From Pseudomonas denitrificans (nom. rej.) (lineage in GTDB: Bacteria > Pseudomonadota > Gammaproteobacteria > Pseudomonadales > Pseudomonadaceae): 64,000 bases of DNA. The notes beneath the pieces were generated by a model. The model worked only from the letters and a program-made list of their open reading frames with translations, was not told where the DNA came from and ran no database searches. The translations under genes were made by a program, and so were the position numbers. Position 1 is the stretch's first letter; each line of letters starts with the position of its first letter. This document shows positions 44,219-53,494 of this stretch, in pieces. Location of the stretch: contig NZ_CP043626.1 in the NCBI RefSeq assembly GCF_008807415.1, positions 992,001-1,056,000 on the forward strand. The letters are read 5' to 3'.

Positions 44219-44989
44219 ATGCAGATCCAGAACAAGGTATTCCTTATCACCGGCGGCGGTTCCGGCCTCGGCGCGGCCACCGCGAAGCTGCTGGTAAGCG
44301 CCGGCGCCAAGGTGGTGCTGGCCGACGTCAACGCCGAAGCCGGCGCGGCCCAGGCTGCCGAGCTGGGCGAGGCGAACGCGCGCTTCATCCGTACCGACGT
44401 GTGCAGCGAAGCGGACGGCAAAGCTGCCGTGCAACTCGCGCTGGACGCCTTCGGCGCGCTGCACGGCCTGGCCAACTGCGCAGGCGTAGCCCCGGCGGAA
44501 AAGGTCATCGGCCGCAACGGCGTGCACGGGCTGGAAAGCTTCACCCGCACCATCAACATCAACCTGATCGGCACCTTCAACATGCTGCGCCTGGCCGCCG
44601 AAGCCATGGCCGGCAACGAGCCGGACGCCGGTGGTGAGCGCGGCATCATCATCAACACCGCCTCGGTGGCCGCCTTCGACGGGCAGATCGGCCAGGCCGC
44701 GTACTCCGCCTCGAAGAGCGCGGTGGTCGGCATGACCCTGCCGATTGCTCGCGAACTGGCGCGTTCGGGCATCCGCGTGATGACCATCGCCCCCGGCATC
44801 TTCGAGACGCCGATGATGGCCGCGATGCCCCAGGAAGTGCGCGACTCCCTCGGTGCCAGCGTGCCGTTCCCGCCGCGCCTCGGTCGCCCGGACGAGTACG
44901 CCGCGCTGGCCCGCCACATCATCGAGAACACCATGCTCAACGGCGAGGTGATCCGTCTCGACGGCGCCATCCGCATGGCCGCGAAGTAA
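44219..44989 (+). CDS. 3-hydroxyacyl-CoA dehydrogenase, type II (HSD10-like SDR)
   Basis: 256-residue [11 protein letters not shown] cofactor loop, [27 protein letters not shown] with Ser, Tyr and Lys, and the C-terminal [21 protein letters not shown] that is characteristic of 17-beta-HSD10 / 3-hydroxy-2-methylbutyryl-CoA dehydrogenases. It probably oxidises a 3-hydroxyacyl-CoA with NAD. It sits between acyl-CoA synthetase and thiolase in the operon. Confidence 0.9.
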   Translation: MQIQNKVFLITGGGSGLGAATAKLLVSAGAKVVLADVNAEAGAAQAAELGEANARFIRTDVCSEADGKAAVQLALDAFGALHGLANCAGVAPAEKVIGRNGVHGLESFTRTININLIGTFNMLRLAAEAMAGNEPDAGGERGIIINTASVAAFDGQIGQAAYSASKSAVVGMTLPIARELARSGIRVMTIAPGIFETPMMAAMPQEVRDSLGASVPFPPRLGRPDEYAALARHIIENTMLNGEVIRLDGAIRMAAK

Positions 44990-45005
44990 GCAGGAGGTCA
45001 GAGTC

Positions 45006-46190
45006 ATGAACGATCCCATCGTCATCGTCAGCGCCACCCGCACCCCCATGGGCGGCTTCCTCGGCGACTTCAAGGACGTCACCGCCGCCACCCTCGGCGC
45101 GGCAGCGATCCGCGCGGCCGTCGAACGCGCCCGCCTGGGCGCCGAAGAAGTGGACGAAGCCGTGCTCGGCTGCGTGCTCGCCGCCGGGCAGGGCCAGGCG
45201 CCTGCGCGCCAGGCCGTGCTGGGCGCGGGGCTGGCGCGCGGCACGCCGTGCTCCACGGTGAACAAGATGTGCGGCTCGGGCATGAAGGCCGCGATGATGG
45301 CCCACGACGCCATCCTCGCCGGCAGCGCCCGCGTTGCCCTGGCCGGTGGCATGGAGAGCATGTCCAACGCGCCGTTCCTGCTGGATCGCGCCCGCAGCGG
45401 TTACCGCATGGGCCACGGCCGGGTGCTCGACCACATGTTCCTCGACGGCCTCGAGGACGCCTACGACAAGGGTCGCCTGATGGGCACGTTCGCTGAGGAT
45501 TGCGCCGAGAAGTACGGCTTCACCCGCGAGCAGCAGGATGACTACGCCATCACCTCGCTGACCCGCGCGCAGAAGGCCATGAGCGAAGGCCGCTTCAAGG
45601 ACGAGATCGTCGCGGTCACCGTGAAGGCCGGCAAGGAGCTGCGCGCCATTAGCGAAGACGAACAGCCGCCGAAGGCCAGGCTGGACAAGATCCCGACCCT
45701 GAAACCGGCGTTCCGCGACGGCGGCACCGTGACGGCGGCCAATGCCAGCTCCATCTCCGACGGCGCCGCCGCGCTGGTGCTGATGCGCCTGTCCGAAGCC
45801 GAGAAGCGCGGGCTGACGCCGTTGGCGGCAATCCGTGGGCATTCATCCTACGCCGACGCGCCGAACTTGTTCCCGACCGCCCCGGTGGGCGCGGTCGAGC
45901 GCCTGATGCAGCGCACCGGCTGGGCGCTGGGCGATGTCGACCTGTTCGAGGTCAACGAAGCCTTCGCCGTGGTCGCCATGGCCGCCATGCGCGACCTGGA
46001 CATTCCCCACGACAAGCTCAACGTCCACGGCGGCGCCTGCGCCCTCGGCCACCCCATCGGCGCCTCCGGCGCGCGCGTGATCGTGACCCTGCTGTCGGCG
46101 CTCAAGCAGTACGACCTCAAGCGCGGCGTTGCCTCGGTGTGCATCGGTGGCGGCGAAGCCACGGCCATCGCGGTCGAGCGCCTGGCCTAA
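45006..46190 (+). CDS. Acetyl-CoA acetyltransferase (thiolase)
   Basis: 394-residue thiolase of the biosynthetic/short-chain type. Nucleophilic Cys in VNKMCGSGMKAAMM, EVNEAFAVV, GGACALGHPIGASGAR with the active-site His, and the second Cys in SVCIGGGEATA. It would cleave acetoacetyl-CoA or 2-methylacetoacetyl-CoA. AGGAGG precedes ATG 45006. Third gene of the operon. Confidence 0.92.
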   Translation: MNDPIVIVSATRTPMGGFLGDFKDVTAATLGAAAIRAAVERARLGAEEVDEAVLGCVLAAGQGQAPARQAVLGAGLARGTPCSTVNKMCGSGMKAAMMAHDAILAGSARVALAGGMESMSNAPFLLDRARSGYRMGHGRVLDHMFLDGLEDAYDKGRLMGTFAEDCAEKYGFTREQQDDYAITSLTRAQKAMSEGRFKDEIVAVTVKAGKELRAISEDEQPPKARLDKIPTLKPAFRDGGTVTAANASSISDGAAALVLMRLSEAEKRGLTPLAAIRGHSSYADAPNLFPTAPVGAVERLMQRTGWALGDVDLFEVNEAFAVVAMAAMRDLDIPHDKLNVHGGACALGHPIGASGARVIVTLLSALKQYDLKRGVASVCIGGGEATAIAVERLA

Positions 46191-46200
46191 GGAGCGAGTG

Positions 46201-47327
46201 ATGATTCCCAGCGAAGAAGATATCCAGATCCGCGACGTTGCCCGCCAGTTCGCCCAGGAGCGGCTGAAGCCCTTCGCCGCCGAGTGGGACTGCGAGCACC
46301 GCTTCCCGGCCGAAGCCATCAAGGAAATGGCCGACCTCGGCTTCCTCGGCATGCTGGTGGCGGAGCAGTGGGGCGGCGCGCAGACCGGCCACCTGGCCTA
46401 CGCCATGGCGCTGGAGGAAATCGCCGCCGGCGACGGCGCCTGCTCGACCATCATGAGCGTGCACAACTCGGTGGGCTGCATGCCCATCGCCAAGTTCGGC
46501 AACGATGAGCAGAAGCGCCAGTTCCTGGTGCCGCTGGCCCGTGGCGAGATGATCGGCGCCTTCGCCCTGACCGAACCCCAGGCCGGCTCCGACGCCAGCT
46601 TCCTGAAGACCCGCGCTCGCCGCGACGGCGACCACTACGTGCTGAACGGCAGCAAGCAGTTCATCACTTCCGGCAAGCACGCGGGTCTCGTGATCGTCTT
46701 CGCGGTGACCGATGCGGCGGCGGGCAAGAAGGGCATCAGCGCCTTCATCGTGCCCACTGACACCCCCGCTACCGCGTGGTGCGCGTCGAGGACAAGCTCG
46801 GCCAGCACGCCTCCGATACCTGCCAGATCGCCTTCGACGACGTGCGCATCCCGGCCAGCTACCGCCTGGGCGAGGAGGGGCAGGGCTACGCCATCGCCCT
46901 GGCGAATCTCGAAGGCGGGCGCATCGGCATCGCCTCGCAGGCGGTGGGCATGGCCCGCGCAGCCTTCGAATACGCCCGCGACTACGCCCACGAGCGCGAG
47001 ACCTTCGGCAAACCGATCATCCAGCACCAGGCGGTGGCCTTCCGCCTCAGCGACATGGCCACCGAGATCGCCGTGGCCCGGCAGATGGTCCACCACGCTG
47101 CCAGCCTGCGCGAAGCCGGCCTGCCGTGCCTGACCGAAGCCTCCATGGCCAAGCTGTTCGCCTCGGAAATGGCCGAGCGCGTGTGTTCCGCAGCGATCCA
47201 GACCCTCGGCGGCTATGGCTACCTGCAGGACTACCCGGTTGAACGCATCTACCGCGACGTGCGCGTGTGCCAGATCTACGAAGGCACCAGCGACGTGCAG
47301 CGGCTGGTGATCGCGCGGAGTCTTTGA
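46201..47327 (+). pseudogene. Acyl-CoA dehydrogenase with one-base frameshift
   Basis: FAD-dependent acyl-CoA dehydrogenase. The first half (MIPSEEDIQIRDVARQF ... [19 protein letters not shown] ... KQFITSGKHAG) and the second half ([22 protein letters not shown] ... [12 protein letters not shown] ... [20 protein letters not shown], with catalytic Glu in IYEGTSDVQ) are in different frames. The break is at CACCCCCGCTAC (46762-46770); one added G restores TDTPGYRVV. Repaired length is about 375 residues, normal for the family. AAGGAG stands 6 bases before ATG 46201. Last gene of the operon. Confidence 0.85.
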
Positions 47328-47412
47328 AGGGTTCGCCGGCAGACCCCGGCCTGTTCGTTGGACAGGCACTTCGGCAGGGCGGGGTTTGCGGGTGGCTTCT
47401 CGAGAGGCTTTT

Positions 47413-47568
47413 TGTAGGAGCGAGGGGACGCCTAGTTCTTGCTCGCGAACAGATTTCACCGGGGATTTCTCGGCTGGGCGGTTCGCGTGCAAGCTCGCTA
47501 CTACAGGGTTGGTCGTTGCACGTGTGGCAAACGTAGGATGGCGTGGAGCGAAGCGATACCCATCGATG
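47413..47568. repeat. REP remnants and a third repeat type
   Basis: 47413-47450 (TTGTAGGAGCGAGG ... TTGCTCGCGAAC) and the mirrored 47482-47505 (TTCGCGTGCAAGCTCGCTAC) are REP-like; 47532-47568 (GTAGGATGGCGTGGAGCGAA ... ACCCATCGATGG) is another common Pseudomonas intergenic repeat. Confidence 0.65.
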
Positions 47569-47584
47569 GACATCGCTCGAAGCA

Positions 47585-48517
47585 TCAGGCGCGCTCCGCC
47601 GCCTCGCGAGCTTCCCGCGCCGTCACCTGCTGGCACAACTCGATGATCTGCTCGCGCATCCAGCGGTTGGCCGGGTCCTGGTCGGTGCTTTCGTGCCAGT
47701 ACAGATGGGTTTCCAGCTTGGGCACGTCGTTCACCGGCAGGTCGACGAAATGCAGGCCGTGGTGGCGGGCGAAGCGCTCGGGGACGGTAACCACCATGTC
47801 GGTCTGCTGCACCACGGTCGAGGCCATCAGGTAGTGCTGCGAGCGCAGGGCGATCTTGCGCTGCAGGCCCATCTTGCCCAGCGACAGGTCCACATAGCCC
47901 AGGCCGCTGCGGCGGCTGGAAATCTGGATGTGCGCCACCGACAGGTACTCGTCCAGGCTCAGCTTGTCCTTGGCCAGCGGGTGGCCCTGGCGCATGGCGC
48001 AGACGTAGCGGTCTTCCATCAGCTTGACGTGGCGCACCTGCGGGTCGGTGTTCAGCGGTGCGTCCACGGCGAAGTCCAGGCGGCCGGCGGCCAGTTCCTT
48101 GGTGGTCTCGCGGCGCTTGGAGAGGAAGCTCTCGATGTGCACGTTCGGCGCCAGGCGGCGCAGGCGCTGGAACAGCGGCGGCAGGACGATGGCCTCGGTG
48201 AGGTCGGTCATGCTGATGCGGTAGGTCTTGCTCGCCTGGGTCGGCGTGAAGGTGCGGCTCTCCTGCACCGAGACGCGCAGCAACTGCAGCGCGTTGCGCA
48301 CCGGCCCGATGATGTTCTGCGCCATCGGCGTGGGCACCATGCCCTGTGCGGTCCGCACGAACAGCGGGTCGTTGAAGGTTTCACGCAGGCGGGCGAGGGC
48401 GTTGGACACGGCCGGCTGGGTAATGCCGACTATCTGTCCGGCACGGGTCAGGTTGGCTTCGGTGTAGATCGCGTCGAAGACGATGAACAGGTTCAGATCG
48501 ACCTTGCTGAGGTTCAT
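47585..48517 (-). CDS. LysR-family transcriptional regulator (PA2551-like)
   Basis: 310-residue LTTR of the NodD/NahR-like subgroup ([50 protein letters not shown]). I start at ATG 48517 with GGAG 7 bases upstream; a longer frame reaches into the divergent promoter. It is divergent from an acyl-CoA dehydrogenase and convergent to the acyl-CoA operon; it probably regulates the former. Confidence 0.9.
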   Translation of the reverse strand: MNLSKVDLNLFIVFDAIYTEANLTRAGQIVGITQPAVSNALARLRETFNDPLFVRTAQGMVPTPMAQNIIGPVRNALQLLRVSVQESRTFTPTQASKTYRISMTDLTEAIVLPPLFQRLRRLAPNVHIESFLSKRRETTKELAAGRLDFAVDAPLNTDPQVRHVKLMEDRYVCAMRQGHPLAKDKLSLDEYLSVAHIQISSRRSGLGYVDLSLGKMGLQRKIALRSQHYLMASTVVQQTDMVVTVPERFARHHGLHFVDLPVNDVPKLETHLYWHESTDQDPANRWMREQIIELCQQVTAREAREAAERA

Positions 48518-48586
48518 TCCAGGGCTCCGCTTGTATTTGTTCTGCGGCCGATCATACCCGAACGAACGCTCAGGTCCATACGGGTT

Positions 48587-48598
48587 ATGAATGTTCAT
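48587..48598. promoter_or_regulatory. Palindrome ATGAATGTTCAT in divergent promoter
   Basis: 5-bp inverted arms with a 2-base centre in the 167-base gap between the LysR and acyl-CoA dehydrogenase genes; a possible LysR half-site pair. Confidence 0.35.
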
Positions 48599-48684
48599 TG
48601 ATTCGGATAATAGGCTGGGTAAATGCCCTGGGCTGTTCTAGCATCATCACCACACAAACAACCGCCGCCAGAAGGTTAGCCCCC

Positions 48685-49914
<1,230 letters not shown>

Positions 49915-49929
49915 TCCCAGGCAGCACTG

Positions 49930-49955
49930 AAAAGGCCCGCAGATGCGGGCCTTTT
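49930..49955 (+). terminator. Rho-independent terminator
   Basis: AAAAGGCCCGC-AGAT-GCGGGCCTTTT after the acyl-CoA dehydrogenase. Confidence 0.85.
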
Positions 49956-49967
49956 CATTGGCAAAGC

Positions 49968-50045
49968 GTAGGGCGAATAACGCCTGAGGCGTTATCCGCC
50001 ATCGGAGCCATCGGCGTATAACTCATTCCGGGTTATATGCCCTAC
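49968..50045. repeat. GTAGGGCG-type palindromic repeat
   Basis: Copy of the element family seen at 16895 and 32955: GTAGGGCGAATAACGCC at the left, GTTATCCGCC inside, and GTTATATGCCCTAC at the right end. Confidence 0.7.
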
Positions 50046-50070
50046 GGGAGATTCTCCGCCTCGCACAACG

Positions 50071-50098
50071 AACAAGGCCAGCTTGCGCTGGCCTTGTT
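50071..50098 (-). terminator. Rho-independent terminator of the terC unit
   Basis: AACAAGGCCAGC-TTGC-GCTGGCCTTGTT, a perfect 12-bp stem just below the last minus-strand gene; flanking T-runs are short, so strength is uncertain. Confidence 0.65.
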
Positions 50099-50101
50099 CT
50101 T

Positions 50102-50302
50102 TCATTGCGGGGCGGAGGGTTCCGGCCCTTCGGCGTTCGCCCGCTGCTCGATCAGCCACTCCCGCCGCGTGTGCAACTGGGCGGCGAAGGCGCGCGCAGC
50201 GGCCTCATGGGGGAATCGCAGCGCGCGACGACCGAGGCGGACCTGCCAATAGGCCCGGCCGCGAAACTCAACGGCTTCGATCCTCACCTCCAGCGCTTGC
50301 AT
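50102..50302 (-). CDS. Small conserved protein overlapping terC
   Basis: 66 residues, soluble, one beta-strand-rich core (VRIEAVEFRGRAYWQVRLGRRALRF) followed by a helix (HEAAARAFAAQLHTRREWLIEQ). AGGAGAGG just before ATG 50302 gives a good start. It overlaps the 3' end of terC by 35 bases, so it is translated from the same mRNA. I do not recognise a function; a comparable short gene stands next to terC in P. aeruginosa, as far as I remember. Confidence 0.65.
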   Translation of the reverse strand: MQALEVRIEAVEFRGRAYWQVRLGRRALRFPHEAAARAFAAQLHTRREWLIEQRANAEGPEPSAPQ

Positions 50303-51311
50303 GGATCCTCTCCTGGCTGACGATTTCCAGCGGTTCCTCGCTGGTCCGGCGGGTCTTGAGCAAGGATAGCAGTATGCCACCTGCCAAAAGGCCGAAGGTT
50401 ACGCCAAGGGACAGGGCTGCGGGAACCTTGCCGATGAATCCGTGGAGGAAAATCTTCGTACCGATGAACACCAGCACCAGCGCCAGGGCGTACTTCAGGT
50501 AGACGAAGCGGTGGATCATCGCCGCCAGCGAGAAGTACAGGGCGCGCAGGCCGAGGATGGCGAAGATGTTCGAGGTGTAGACGATGAACGGGTCCTGGGT
50601 GATGGCGAAGATCGCCGGCACACTGTCCACGGCGAACACCAGGTCGGCCAGTTCGATCAGGATCAGCGCCAGGAACAACGGGGTGGCGTAGCGCACCAGC
50701 TTGCCCGAGGCATCCGGCATCTTCACGAAGAAGTGATGCTCGTGAAGGGTGTCGGTCATGCGGATGCGCTTGCGCAGGAACTTCAGTACCGGGTTGTTGG
50801 CCAGGTCGGGTTCGCTGTCATGCTTGCTGAACAGCATCTTCACGCCGCTGAACAGCAGGAAGGCGCCGAACACGTACATGATCCACTCGAATTCCTTCAC
50901 CAGTGCGGCACCCAGGCCGATCATCAGCGCACGCATGACGATGGCCCCGAGGATGCCCCAGAACAGGACCTGGTGCTGGTAGCGGCGGGGGATGCCGAAG
51001 AAGCCGAAGATCATCGCCATGACGAACACGTTGTCCATGGACAGCGACTGTTCGACGAGGAAACCGGTGTAGTACTCCACCGCGCTGGTGGCGCCGAACT
51101 CGTACCAGACCCAGCCACCGAAGGCCAGGCCGCAGGCGAAGTAGCCGGCGGAGAGCATCAGGCTCTCGCGCACGCCGATCTCGTGGTGATCGCGTTGCAG
51201 GACGCCCAGGTCGAGTACGAGCAGAAGAATCACGATGGCCAGGAAGGCCAGCCAGAACCAGGTGGCGGTTCCGAGGAATGGTTCGGTCAAAAAGGCGTGC
51301 AGAGCTGTCAT
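50268..51311 (-). CDS. TerC-family integral membrane protein
   Basis: 347 residues with about 8-9 membrane segments. The two conserved acidic motifs of TerC/Alx proteins are present: EQSLSMDNVFVMAMIF and ELADLVFAVDSVPAIFAIT. Family members are linked to manganese export and to metallation of secreted proteins. The upstream leader (51312-51395) can fold into a stem of about 7 bp with an inner GGTT/AACC hairpin, but I do not see the conserved core of the yybP-ykoY Mn riboswitch. ATG 51311. Confidence 0.9.
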   Translation of the reverse strand: MTALHAFLTEPFLGTATWFWLAFLAIVILLLVLDLGVLQRDHHEIGVRESLMLSAGYFACGLAFGGWVWYEFGATSAVEYYTGFLVEQSLSMDNVFVMAMIFGFFGIPRRYQHQVLFWGILGAIVMRALMIGLGAALVKEFEWIMYVFGAFLLFSGVKMLFSKHDSEPDLANNPVLKFLRKRIRMTDTLHEHHFFVKMPDASGKLVRYATPLFLALILIELADLVFAVDSVPAIFAITQDPFIVYTSNIFAILGLRALYFSLAAMIHRFVYLKYALALVLVFIGTKIFLHGFIGKVPAALSLGVTFGLLAGGILLSLLKTRRTSEEPLEIVSQERIHASAGGEDRSR

Positions 51312-51464
51312 GTGGCCCCTCCCTTAGTGTCGTTGTCGAAAAGTGACTCCGACATGGCGGTTGGCAACCGTCAGAGGGGCCCGGCGTCACTGGCGGGAAA
51401 ATAGCAGAGCGGACGCCTCAGGCAAGCGATGGAACGTAACAAGTTCCTACATGAATTGGTGACT

Positions 51465-51504
51465 GAGGATCAGCGTCTGAAAGAAAGTCTAGACGCTGAT
51501 CCTC
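51465..51504. repeat. Perfect 14-bp inverted repeat
   Basis: GAGGATCAGCGTCT (51465-51478), 12-base loop, AGACGCTGATCCTC (51491-51504), 27 bases past the stop of the PstS-OmpA gene. No T-run on the minus strand within a few bases, so it is either a weak terminator or a protein site. A smaller inverted repeat GGAAC...GTTCC lies at 51431-51447. Confidence 0.6.
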
Positions 51505-51530
51505 GGAAGAACCCTTTTCGATCTGGAAAC

Positions 51531-52913
51531 TCAGTACACCCAGACCTCGACGCGGCGGTTCTTCACCCGGCCGTCGTTGTCACTGTTGGCCGCCACCGGC
51601 AGGGCATCGCCCATGCCGCTGATCTCGCGGAACATCACACCTTCCTTCGCCAGCTCGCGGCGCACGGCCATGGCGCGCAGCTTGGAAAGCAGCTCGGCGC
51701 GCGCCGGGTCCTGCTTGGGGTCGCCGAAGCCGACCAGCACCGCCTGCTTGTTCATCTTGCCGTTCTGCTGCAGGTAGGCGAGCAGGCGGTCGATGTCGCG
51801 CTGGGCCTTGTTGTCCAGGGTGGCGCTGCCTTCGCGGAAGCGGAAGTTCACCGACAGACGCTCGGCGTCGCGCGCCAGGGCCTGGTAGTTCTCCGGCATG
51901 CTGGCGCGCGGTGCCATCTTCACCGCCTGCACGCGCTGGCCGACGAAGCCGCTGGCGCTGACCAGGGCCTGGCCCTTGTCGCCCTGGGCGAACTGCAGCA
52001 GGGCGCGTGCCCAGCGGTTCGGTTCCTCGGGTTTCATGTAGAGGAACAGGCGACGCGACAGCGGGTAGTCCTCGGTGGCGATCAGGGTGGTGGACGGCGG
52101 CATGGCCTGGGAGTCGCCATCGGCGATGCGCAGGGCCTTGGACTTCTGGATCGACGACAGGCCGACGAAACCGATGCCCTGCGGGTCCTTGCTCACCTCG
52201 GCCGACAGCAGGTCGCTGGACTCGAAGCGCTGTACTCCGCTGGCCAGCGTCTTGCCGTGGCTGGCCAGCACCAGCTCCTTGAAGGTATCGAAGGTGCCGG
52301 AGTTGTCGTCGCGGGAGTAAAGGCGGATCGCACCGCCGCGGCCGCCGATTTCCTCCCAGGTCTTCACCTCGCCGGAGAAGATTTTCGCCAGCGTATCGGT
52401 GGTCAGCTCGTCCAGCGGATTGGCCGCGTTGACGATGATCGCCAGGCCGTCGATACCGATCACCTGTTCGGCCTTGGCGCTGCGCAGGTTGCCCGACGCC
52501 GACAGGCCCGCGACCTCGGCGTCCTTGATCGGGCGCGAAGCGGCGGCCAGCTCGGCACTGTTGTCCTTCAGGGCAACGAAACCGGTGCTGGAGCCGTGGG
52601 CAGCGAGATCGATGATGGCCTCCTTGCCTTCCTTGCTGCGGCCGATGATGCGCTGTTCGTTGTCCGCCTTGCCCGGCTTGGCGCTGACGTCCGCGTAGCC
52701 CTCGCTGACCAGCAGGCCCTTCACCAGCTCCGGCAGCAGGTGCGCACCGATGGTGTTGGAGCCCTGGATACGCAGCACCGGCTCGCCGCCCTGGGATGAG
52801 GGCAGGGCGGCAAAGGCCGACCAGGGAAATGCGTAGCAGATGAATGCGATGGTGAGCCAGGCGATGGTGACGGGCCAGGGTTGGGCATCGCTGGGGCTCG
52901 ACTTGTACTGCAT
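51531..52913 (-). CDS. PstS-like phosphate-binding domain fused to OmpA C-terminal domain
   Basis: 460 residues, exported. After a membrane segment/signal (TIAWLTIAFICYAFPWSAFAA) comes a PstS-like periplasmic binding domain (RIQGSNTIGAHLLPELVKG, HGSSTGFVAL, LYSRDDNSGTFDTFKELVL), about residues 45-320, and then an OmpA-like peptidoglycan-binding domain (SVNFRFREGSATLDNKAQRDIDRL ... GFGDPK ... NRRVEVWVY), about 355-460. It probably senses or stores an oxyanion at the cell wall rather than feeding an ABC transporter, as no pst genes are near. ATG 52913. Divergent from a small membrane protein. Confidence 0.85.
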   Translation of the reverse strand: MQYKSSPSDAQPWPVTIAWLTIAFICYAFPWSAFAALPSSQGGEPVLRIQGSNTIGAHLLPELVKGLLVSEGYADVSAKPGKADNEQRIIGRSKEGKEAIIDLAAHGSSTGFVALKDNSAELAAASRPIKDAEVAGLSASGNLRSAKAEQVIGIDGLAIIVNAANPLDELTTDTLAKIFSGEVKTWEEIGGRGGAIRLYSRDDNSGTFDTFKELVLASHGKTLASGVQRFESSDLLSAEVSKDPQGIGFVGLSSIQKSKALRIADGDSQAMPPSTTLIATEDYPLSRRLFLYMKPEEPNRWARALLQFAQGDKGQALVSASGFVGQRVQAVKMAPRASMPENYQALARDAERLSVNFRFREGSATLDNKAQRDIDRLLAYLQQNGKMNKQAVLVGFGDPKQDPARAELLSKLRAMAVRRELAKEGVMFREISGMGDALPVAANSDNDGRVKNRRVEVWVY

Positions 52914-53110
52914 GGGTCAACTTCCATTTGAGGCATCGTTGGCGCGGCAGATTAAGTCGGAATCATTGCATCGATATGACGCTTCGCAGCAGGGCAGAGC
53001 AGTTCCTGATGCCTTCGGACATGACTGGCGGATTGCAGGAAGTTTCCGATTTCGACGCACTTGGCCCACGGCTATACAGGTCACTCGAATCGACCCTGCT
53101 GGAGAACGAC

Positions 53111-53338
53111 ATGCACGAGACCCTCGATTTTGCGTCGGTCCTGATGAAGCTGGTGCTCATTCTTCTGGTGGCGCTGATGGCCGGCACGCTGGTCATCGCA
53201 CCGGAAAGGGCGCTGGCCTTGGCGGTCCCGATGCTCATGCTGGTGGCGCCACTTTTTGTCCTGGTGATGCTGCTGGATCTCGCGGGGCTCGCTCAGCGCT
53301 TTTCCGCGAAGGGGGCCAGAAAGCGCCTGCCGCATTGA
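53111..53338 (+). CDS. Small two-TM membrane protein
   Basis: 75 residues with two hydrophobic helices (LMKLVLILLVALMAGTLVIA and LALAVPMLMLVAPLFVLVMLL) and a basic tail. GGAG is 6 bases before ATG 53111. In-frame starts farther upstream exist (for example 52976) but would add a polar N-terminus. Unknown function. It stands 156 bases before the first coiled-coil gene and may belong to that cassette. Confidence 0.55.
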   Translation: MHETLDFASVLMKLVLILLVALMAGTLVIAPERALALAVPMLMLVAPLFVLVMLLDLAGLAQRFSAKGARKRLPH

Positions 53339-53494
53339 CGCCGCGACTGAGCCGGGACTCGCTGGAACGGCTGACAAAAGGGCGCTGACGAAGTGATAGG
53401 AAAAATCTCCTGGCTCATCAGGAAAGCCTGATAACACCCGTTTTCCGGCCAAGCGAAACTTGCGTCGTTTCAACGTCCCCGCCGGAAAGTGATC

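Noticed and set aside
51312..51425. yybP-ykoY manganese riboswitch before terC
   Set aside because: The leader can fold, but I cannot find the conserved GGGGAGUA and CUACC core elements of that riboswitch.
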